From an uncultured Dyadobacter sp. (GTDB lineage Bacteria; Bacteroidota; Bacteroidia; Cytophagales; Spirosomataceae): DNA of 11,874 nt. The stretch is taken from assembly GCA_946481035.1 (NCBI GenBank), contig CAMLNK010000036.1:1-11874 (forward strand). The letters run 5' to 3'. Below the pieces are notes generated by a model. It was given only the letters and a program-made list of their open reading frames with translations. It was not told where the DNA came from and ran no database searches. Each line of letters opens with the position of its first letter. Positions within the stretch are counted from its first letter, which is position 1. Made by a program: the position numbers and the translations under genes. Shown one piece after another: positions 6,257 to 11,874 of the stretch.

Positions 6257-9200
6257 ATGAAGCATATTAAAGTTTTCTTTCTGTGGATGTTGCTGACCGG
6301 GCATTTTTACGCTTGTTCTCCCGAACTGCCCGAGGATGTGGAGGTTGCGATGAAGGAGCTGCCCGATAAGCTGGACTACAACCAGCATGTAAAACCCGTT
6401 CTTTCGGACAAATGCTTTGCCTGTCACGGGCCCGATAAGGCGAAACAAAAAGGCGGCCTGCGCCTGGACATGGCCGAATCCGCATTTCATAAAGTCTCCA
6501 AAAATTCCGGACTAACTGCGATAGACCCCGGCGACCTGGCCGACAGCGAGTTTTTCCATCGCATTATATCCTCCGATCCGGACTACGTAATGCCTACGCC
6601 GGAGTCGCACCTGAGCCTTTCGGCGCGAGAGAAAGCGATACTCATAAAATGGATAGACGAAGGTGCCGAATACAAGCCGCATTGGGCATTTGTAAAGCCT
6701 GAAAAAGCGGAAATACCCGATACGCAGCACGATAATCTGGCGGTAAACGCTATCGATCATTTCGTATTTAAGAAACTGGAAGAAGAAAAACTGCAACCCT
6801 CGGCGCAGGCTGATAAGGAAATACTGCTACGCCGGGTTTCGCTCGACCTGACGGGCCTTCCTCCAACACTGGCCGAAACGGATGCATTTTTAAAGGACAA
6901 TTCGGCAAATGCCTATGAAAAACAGGTCGACAGACTGCTGGCCTCCCCGCACTACGGCGAGAAAATGGCGGTCGACTGGCTGGACCTCGCCCGTTTTGCG
7001 GATTCGCACGGCTACACCGTCGACAGGCTGCGGGATATGTCGCCCTACCGCGACTGGGTGATCGATGCATTCAACAAAAACATGCATTACGACCAGTTCG
7101 TCCAATGGCAACTGGCCGGCGACCTGATGCCGAACCCTACTAAGGAAATGCGCATTGCAACCGCCTTCAACCGCAACCACCAGCAGAATATGGAAGGCGG
7201 TATTATCGAGGAAGAATTCCAGACCGAGTATGTCGTGGACCGCACCAATACTTTTGGCGATGCATTCCTCGGACTTTCGGTCGGCTGCGCCAAATGTCAC
7301 GATCACAAATACGACCCCATTTCGCAAAAGAATTATTACGAACTGTACAGTTTCTTTAATAATGTAAAGGAAGCAGGACAAATATCCTGGGACGACGCAA
7401 TACCCACGCCAACCATGCTCCTGCCGACCGCCGCACAGGAACAGACCCTCCGGTTTATCCAAACCAAAATCAAAACCGAAGAACAGCAGCTCGCTGTCAC
7501 CCAACGCAATGCGGAAACTGGTTTTAAACAATGGATTAATGCGGGTGGTCACCGCGACCTGGCCAAAGAACCACTTCCCAAGGCAGGTTTACAGGCCTAT
7601 TATACTTTTGAAAACGGCTCGCTGCGCAATGCAGTGAATGCCAAAGAAACGGGCGTTATGAAACGCGAAGCCGGTTCCCCGGGAGGCAATCCCGTTTTCG
7701 CGCCGAAATCCGACGGCAAATCGCTCAGGCTCGACGGCGACGTGTACCTCGACCTGGGCCAGAACGGCGTATTCCGCAAATCGGAGCCATTCAGCGTGGG
7801 AATTTGGGTAAATATTCCAAAAGAACTGAAAGAAGGTGTGATCCTGCACAAAAGCCAGGCCGAGCGGCTTTACAATTTCCGTGGCTATCATTTGTACCTC
7901 AAAAATGACCGTCTCGAACTGAATATGGCCCATACCGCACCCTCGGACGCACTAACGAGAGTGAGCAGGCAGCCCATTCCGAAAGATCAATGGGTGCAGC
8001 TGACGGTTACCTACGACGGTTCTTCCAAAGCTGCCGGTTTGAGGTTGTATGTCAATGGGCAGGAGGCGGCGATGGAAACGACGATGGATCAGCTGACAAA
8101 AGATATTCTTTTCAAATCTTCCGTTCAGCCCGGCTTGCAAATCGGCGCCTGGTGGCGGGGGTTTGGGTTGAAAAATGCACAGGTTGATGACATAACCGTC
8201 TATAACCGTCAGCTCACGCCATTTGAAACGGCTGTTCTCGCCCGTAAATCGTCATGGTCGGCCATAGCAGCCAAAAGCGGGGCACAACTGACTGCGAATG
8301 AAACCGCCGCATTGAAAAACTATTACATTTCCGCAATCGATCCCGCAAGCGCCAAAGCGCGGCTTGCATTGCGCGACGCGCGCACGCAACTCTCGGATTC
8401 CACCGAACACATCCGCGAATTGATGGTGATGCAGGAAATGCCGAAACCCAAGCAGGCGCACGTACTGCTTCGCGGAAATTATGACGCGTTGGGCGACAAA
8501 GTGTACCCGTCGACGCCCACATCGATTTTGGAATACCCTAAAAACCTGCCTAAAAACCGGTACGGGCTTGCGCAATGGCTCACGCATGCGGATAACCCGC
8601 TCACCGCGCGCGTGGCCGTGAACCGCTACTGGCAGAATTTCTTCGGTACAGGACTGGTAAAAACCACCGAAGATTTCGGCAACCAGGGCGAGCTTCCCAC
8701 CCACCCCGAATTACTCGACTGGCTGGCTGTTACCTTCCGCGAATCGGGATGGGATATCAAAAAGCTTAACAAACTGATCGTTATGTCGGCCACCTACCGC
8801 CAGGATTCCCGCACGAGCAGGGACGTACGCGAGCGCGATCCCGAGAACCGCCTGTACGCACGCGGACCGGCGAACCGGATGTCGGCCGAAATGATCCGTG
8901 ATAATGCACTGATGGCAAGCGGACTGATGAATGTAAAGATCGGAGGCGAGAGCGTAAAACCCTATCAGCCAGAGGGATTATGGTCGATCAACAACACCAC
9001 CTACACGCCCGATTCGGGTAATGCAGTGTACCGCCGGAGCCTTTACGTGATTGTAAAACGCTCGGTACCAAACCCGACTCTTGCCACATTCGACGCCACT
9101 TCGCGGAGCTTCTGCGTGGTGCGCCGGCAAAAAACGAATACGCCGTTGCAAGCCCTGGTAACCCTCAACGACCCGACGTTCGTAGAAGCAATGTGCGTAA

Positions 9201-9481
9201 TGGGCGAGCAAATGACCCGCATGCCCGACGCACGCCAGTCGATCACTACCGCCTACCGCAAACTCACGGGCCGCAAGCCGCCCGTGAAAGAAGTCGACCT
9301 GCTGCTTGCATTAAGAAAAGCGGAGGAAGCTAAATTCCGGAAAGAGCCGAAAAAGACGGCAGGCTGGCTGCATACTGGTCAGCATACCGCCGATAAAACG
9401 CTCGATCCCGCATTGCTTGCCGCCAATAGCGTGGTGGCCAGCACCATTCTCAATTCAGACGCCGCCTTAACCAAACGATAG
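6257..9481 (+). CDS. PSCyt1-PSCyt2-LamG-PSD1 lipoprotein, predicted haem-binding
   Basis: This 1074-aa protein starts with a lipoprotein signal peptide (MKHIKVFFLWMLLTGHFYAC, lipid-accepting C20), so it is anchored in the envelope. PSCyt1 (about 40-150) has a c-type haem motif CFACH (53-57) and the typical VMPTPES, with M112 a plausible axial ligand. PSCyt2 (about 160-375) includes LTGLPPT and a second CxxCH, CAKCHDHKYDP (344-348). A LamG/concanavalin-like region follows (about 443-660: LQAYYTFENGSL through DDITVYNRQL). PSD1 (about 728-1031) includes NPLTARVAVNRYWQNFFGTG. This domain series is common in Planctomycetes, Verrucomicrobia and Bacteroidota and often precedes DUF1501 genes, as here. 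No function is established; redox or polysaccharide-linked roles are inference. Haem attachment needs a cytochrome c maturation system not in this window. Confidence 0.93.
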   Translation: MKHIKVFFLWMLLTGHFYACSPELPEDVEVAMKELPDKLDYNQHVKPVLSDKCFACHGPDKAKQKGGLRLDMAESAFHKVSKNSGLTAIDPGDLADSEFFHRIISSDPDYVMPTPESHLSLSAREKAILIKWIDEGAEYKPHWAFVKPEKAEIPDTQHDNLAVNAIDHFVFKKLEEEKLQPSAQADKEILLRRVSLDLTGLPPTLAETDAFLKDNSANAYEKQVDRLLASPHYGEKMAVDWLDLARFADSHGYTVDRLRDMSPYRDWVIDAFNKNMHYDQFVQWQLAGDLMPNPTKEMRIATAFNRNHQQNMEGGIIEEEFQTEYVVDRTNTFGDAFLGLSVGCAKCHDHKYDPISQKNYYELYSFFNNVKEAGQISWDDAIPTPTMLLPTAAQEQTLRFIQTKIKTEEQQLAVTQRNAETGFKQWINAGGHRDLAKEPLPKAGLQAYYTFENGSLRNAVNAKETGVMKREAGSPGGNPVFAPKSDGKSLRLDGDVYLDLGQNGVFRKSEPFSVGIWVNIPKELKEGVILHKSQAERLYNFRGYHLYLKNDRLELNMAHTAPSDALTRVSRQPIPKDQWVQLTVTYDGSSKAAGLRLYVNGQEAAMETTMDQLTKDILFKSSVQPGLQIGAWWRGFGLKNAQVDDITVYNRQLTPFETAVLARKSSWSAIAAKSGAQLTANETAALKNYYISAIDPASAKARLALRDARTQLSDSTEHIRELMVMQEMPKPKQAHVLLRGNYDALGDKVYPSTPTSILEYPKNLPKNRYGLAQWLTHADNPLTARVAVNRYWQNFFGTGLVKTTEDFGNQGELPTHPELLDWLAVTFRESGWDIKKLNKLIVMSATYRQDSRTSRDVRERDPENRLYARGPANRMSAEMIRDNALMASGLMNVKIGGESVKPYQPEGLWSINNTTYTPDSGNAVYRRSLYVIVKRSVPNPTLATFDATSRSFCVVRRQKTNTPLQALVTLNDPTFVEAMCVMGEQMTRMPDARQSITTAYRKLTGRKPPVKEVDLLLALRKAEEAKFRKEPKKTAGWLHTGQHTADKTLDPALLAANSVVASTILNSDAALTKR

Positions 9482-9483
9482 CC

Positions 9484-10998
9484 ATGCAGCACCATCACGA
9501 AGAAGAGTTCCGCCTGCATACACCCGAGTTCGACGAACTGCACCGGAAACTGGACCGTCGCCGTTTTCTCACCCAAACATCGCTGGGGTTGGGTGCATTG
9601 GCCGTAGGATCGCTTTTCGGGCTCGACAAGCTTTATGGCTCGGCCTCGCGACAAGAAGCCGCTCCATCCGCTGATTTAGAATCGGAAATCCTGAAAGCCT
9701 TGCCGCATATCGCGCCCAAAGCCAAGCGAGTGGTGTATTTGTTCATGGCCGGCGGCCCGTCGCAATTTGAAACATTTGACTACAAGCCAAAACTGATTCA
9801 AATGGCAGGCCAGAACCTGCCCGATTCGGTGCGGAAAGGCCAGCGGCTTACAGGGATGAGCGCCAGCCAGAGCGTATTGCCCATGGCGCCTTCGATTTAC
9901 GGCTTCAACCAGCATGGTAAAACCAATACCTGGGTGAGCGAGCTGCTGCCCTACACGGCCAAAGTGGTGGACGATCTCTGCATTGTCAAATCCATTTATT
10001 CCGAGGCCATTAACCACGACCCGGCCATTACCTTTTTCCAAACCGGCAACCAGCTTCCCGGCAGGCCGTCGATCGGCTCGTGGGTAAGCTACGGGCTGGG
10101 TACTGACAATAATAACCTGCCGACATTCATTGTTTTGGTTTCCAAAAATGCCCCGAAAGACCAACCCTTGTACGCGCGTCTGTGGGGAAACGGCTTCCTG
10201 GAATCGCGGCACCAGGGCGTACAGTTCCGTTCAGGAAAAGATCCGGTACTTTTTTTGAACAATCCGGAAGGTTACGACGGACGCGACCGGAAGGAAATGC
10301 TCGATTATCTTTCCAAACTTAACCAGCTGCAAAACGACGCTTACGGCGATCCGGAGATCAATAACCGCATTGCGCAGTATGAAATGGCATTCCGCATGCA
10401 GACTTCCGTGCCCGATGTAATGGATACCTCCGCGGAGCCCGACGATGTTTTCGAACTTTATGGTCCAGACAGCCGCGACCCGGGCACCTATGCAGCTAAC
10501 TGCCTGCTGGCCCGCAAGTTGCTCGAAAAAGACGTCAAGTTCGTCCAGCTCTATCATCAAGGCTGGGACCAGCACGGCGGCTTGCCAAAAGCTATCGCAC
10601 AGCAATGCAAAGCCACCGACCAGGCCACCGGCGCATTGATCATGGATTTGAAACGCCGCGGCCTGCTCGACGACACCCTCGTGATCTGGGGTGGAGAATT
10701 CGGCCGGACCGTTTATTCGCAAGGCAAGCTCAGCGCCACCGATTATGGCCGCGACCATCACCCGCGCTGCTTCACCATGTGGATGGCCGGAGCGGGCGTA
10801 AAATCCGGGATCAGTTACGGAGAAACCGACGATTTCAGCTACAACATCATCAAAGACCCGGTACACGTTCACGACTTCCATGCTACCCTGCTGCATTTAA
10901 TGGGCGTCGATCACGAACGGCTCACCTACAAATTCCAGGGCAGGCGCTTCCGATTGACCGACGTGCATGGGAAACTGGTGAAGGATATTCTGGCGTGA
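9484..10998 (+). CDS. DUF1501 family protein, Tat-exported, alkaline-phosphatase-like fold predicted
   Basis: This 504-aa protein starts 2 bases after the upstream stop, so the two genes are almost certainly cotranscribed. The N-terminus has a twin-arginine-like motif, DRRRFLTQTSLG (24-35), followed by a hydrophobic segment, predicting export of a folded protein by Tat. DUF1501 landmarks are LFMAGGPSQFETFDYKP (about 86-102), the QGWDQHGG motif (359-366), WGGEFGRT (402-409), GRDHHP (422-427) with a following FTMWMAGAGVKSG, and VHDFHATLLHLMG (about 462-474). The Asp/His clusters resemble metal sites of the alkaline phosphatase/sulfatase superfamily, to which DUF1501 has been related; a hydrolase role is inference. 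Length is normal for the family and no key motif appears lost. It probably works with the PSCyt lipoprotein. Confidence 0.93.
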   Translation: MQHHHEEEFRLHTPEFDELHRKLDRRRFLTQTSLGLGALAVGSLFGLDKLYGSASRQEAAPSADLESEILKALPHIAPKAKRVVYLFMAGGPSQFETFDYKPKLIQMAGQNLPDSVRKGQRLTGMSASQSVLPMAPSIYGFNQHGKTNTWVSELLPYTAKVVDDLCIVKSIYSEAINHDPAITFFQTGNQLPGRPSIGSWVSYGLGTDNNNLPTFIVLVSKNAPKDQPLYARLWGNGFLESRHQGVQFRSGKDPVLFLNNPEGYDGRDRKEMLDYLSKLNQLQNDAYGDPEINNRIAQYEMAFRMQTSVPDVMDTSAEPDDVFELYGPDSRDPGTYAANCLLARKLLEKDVKFVQLYHQGWDQHGGLPKAIAQQCKATDQATGALIMDLKRRGLLDDTLVIWGGEFGRTVYSQGKLSATDYGRDHHPRCFTMWMAGAGVKSGISYGETDDFSYNIIKDPVHVHDFHATLLHLMGVDHERLTYKFQGRRFRLTDVHGKLVKDILA

Positions 10999-11025
10999 CG
11001 ATTTTGCGCGGTTCGGGTTAAGGGG

Positions 11026-11733
11026 TTATTTGAGTTTGATTAGGGTGAATGAGGTTTTTAGGAATAGGCCTTTGGACACGATTCCCGTTTTCATTGCGTA
11101 GTGCACTTGGTCATGAATACCCACGTCCCGGACTATCGCTCGGGCCACATTACTGTATGCTCCAAAACTTACGGCCAACCGTTTCCATTTGGAACCAAAA
11201 GCCAACGACAGACTCGGCACCAGATGTGAATAGCCCATTGCATTCCAATGCTTGTGCGTTTTATCATTGATCTTTTCCTTCGCAAGGATAAGCCAGTCGG
11301 CATCGGCCTTTGCGTCGAAGAAAAACGAGACCGGCGACGTTGGATTTAAATAATATCTCAGTCCCGCTCCCACCGAACCCCAATAATGTTTCTCGTCCTG
11401 CAAAATTGCGGCTCCCGTGTAGCTGCATTCGCAGAGCGTATTATTTGGAACATCTACTTCGGCATAGCGAAGTTCTCCGATTGCAGCAATGTGACGGTTC
11501 ACATATTTTTCTGTCCAAATAGCTGCTCCCCATAAAAAGTTGGATTTTAGTTTCGCTATTCTTCCTGGTGGCAGTTCTGACTGATCGTAATATTTTCTGT
11601 TGTAAAAGTTTCTTCCCGTTGATGCGGAAATACCAAAATTCCAGTTTTTAATAACTTGCGCCTTGGCCGTAACCGACAGCAACAGTGAGGAAATTGACAG
11701 CATCGAAAGTAATATTGTTATTTTCATATCCAT
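11026..11733 (-). CDS. Outer-membrane beta-barrel-like protein, function unknown
   Basis: This 235-aa protein has a clear Sec signal peptide (hydrophobic 5-21, predicted cleavage after AKA at 23-25). The mature part alternates hydrophobic and polar residues in strand-like segments, such as WNFGISASTGRNFY, YWGSVGAGLRYYLN, LVPSLSLAFGS and LAVSFGAYS. This is typical of small outer-membrane barrels of the OMP_b-brl type in Bacteroidota. No enzymatic motif is seen. Two Cys lie in a CEC motif near residue 100. The start at 11733 is used; M3 (11727) is an equally good alternative. It follows the end of a T9SS cargo gene by only 7 bases, so the two probably share a transcript. It converges on the DUF1501 gene with a 27-base gap that shows no obvious terminator. 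Confidence 0.8.
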   Translation of the reverse strand: MDMKITILLSMLSISSLLLSVTAKAQVIKNWNFGISASTGRNFYNRKYYDQSELPPGRIAKLKSNFLWGAAIWTEKYVNRHIAAIGELRYAEVDVPNNTLCECSYTGAAILQDEKHYWGSVGAGLRYYLNPTSPVSFFFDAKADADWLILAKEKINDKTHKHWNAMGYSHLVPSLSLAFGSKWKRLAVSFGAYSNVARAIVRDVGIHDQVHYAMKTGIVSKGLFLKTSFTLIKLK

Positions 11734-11740
11734 TCGTTGG

Positions 11741-11874
11741 TTATTTAAGAATCAATTTCGACTTCACGACCCTCTGCTTCAAGTTTGTCGATTTCGTCGC
11801 ATGTAAGTAGTAGATACCGCGAGGCAGGTCAGATACGTTAATATCAAGTTTGTTTCCTTCTCGAAAACCTCGTT
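11741..11874 (-). CDS. C-terminal end of a T9SS-secreted protein (type A sorting domain), cut by window edge
   Basis: On the minus strand an open frame enters from the right edge and ends with TAA at 11741-11743, giving 43 complete residues. They fit the type IX secretion C-terminal sorting domain: KLDINVSDLPRGIYYLHA followed by a basic tail, QRVVKSKLILK. The LPxGxYxL motif and the Lys/Val-rich final strand are the diagnostic parts. The full protein would be exported by Sec, moved across the outer membrane by the T9SS and have this tail removed. Its functional domains lie outside the window. The downstream barrel gene starts 7 bases after the stop, suggesting an operon. Confidence 0.82.
   Translation of the reverse strand, partial: RGFREGNKLDINVSDLPRGIYYLHATKSTNLKQRVVKSKLILK

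Noticed and set aside
6890..7552. 220-codon minus-strand open frame
   Set aside because: It is antisense to PSCyt2, which carries unmistakable conserved motifs.
10231..10896. 221-codon minus-strand open frame
   Set aside because: It is antisense to the DUF1501 gene and has no recognisable domain.
10605..11021. 138-codon plus-strand frame overlapping the end of DUF1501
   Set aside because: It is an out-of-frame, Arg- and His-rich shadow. The DUF1501 frame continues with conserved motifs to its stop at 10998, so it is not evidence of a frameshift.

Overview
This window looks like chromosomal DNA from a Bacteroidota member, most likely order Cytophagales and close to Dyadobacter or Spirosoma. 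The evidence is a SusC/RagA TonB-dependent receptor, a type IX secretion (T9SS) C-terminal sorting tail, several matches to the Bacteroidota promoter (TTTG, then TAnnTTTG) in AT-rich spacers, and coding regions with G/C-rich third codon positions. The genus is an inference. I see no RNA genes, insertion sequences, CRISPR arrays or phage genes.

Layout, left to right. (1) Bases 1-1932, minus strand: the N-terminal 644 codons of a SusC-family outer-membrane receptor, cut by the left edge. (2) Bases 2031-4172, minus strand: a single-domain CheY-like response regulator followed by a soluble double-PAS histidine kinase, both upstream of and co-directional with the SusC gene. (3) Bases 4299-5381: a small DUF4287 protein (plus) and a YpfJ-type membrane-anchored zinc metallopeptidase (minus), meeting tail to tail with 6 bases between their stops. 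(4) Bases 5382-6256: a short unrecognised gene (5694-5921) between two non-coding stretches that hold palindromes, hairpins and promoter-like motifs. (5) Bases 6257-10998, plus strand: a tight two-gene unit, a 1074-aa lipoprotein with PSCyt1, PSCyt2, LamG-like and PSD1 regions, then a 504-aa DUF1501 protein with a twin-arginine-like signal, 2 bases apart. (6) Bases 11026-11874, minus strand: an outer-membrane beta-barrel-like protein preceded, 7 bases away, by the C-terminal end of a T9SS-secreted protein that enters from the right edge.

Most of the window concerns the cell envelope. The SusC receptor would take up ligand across the outer membrane. The PSCyt/DUF1501 pair is the most interesting unit: a predicted haem-binding, possibly glycan-binding lipoprotein made together with a Tat-exported protein of the alkaline-phosphatase-like superfamily. 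This gene pair is a recurrent family combination, but I know of no established biochemical function for it. The two-component pair has no DNA-binding output domain, so its target cannot be read from the sequence.
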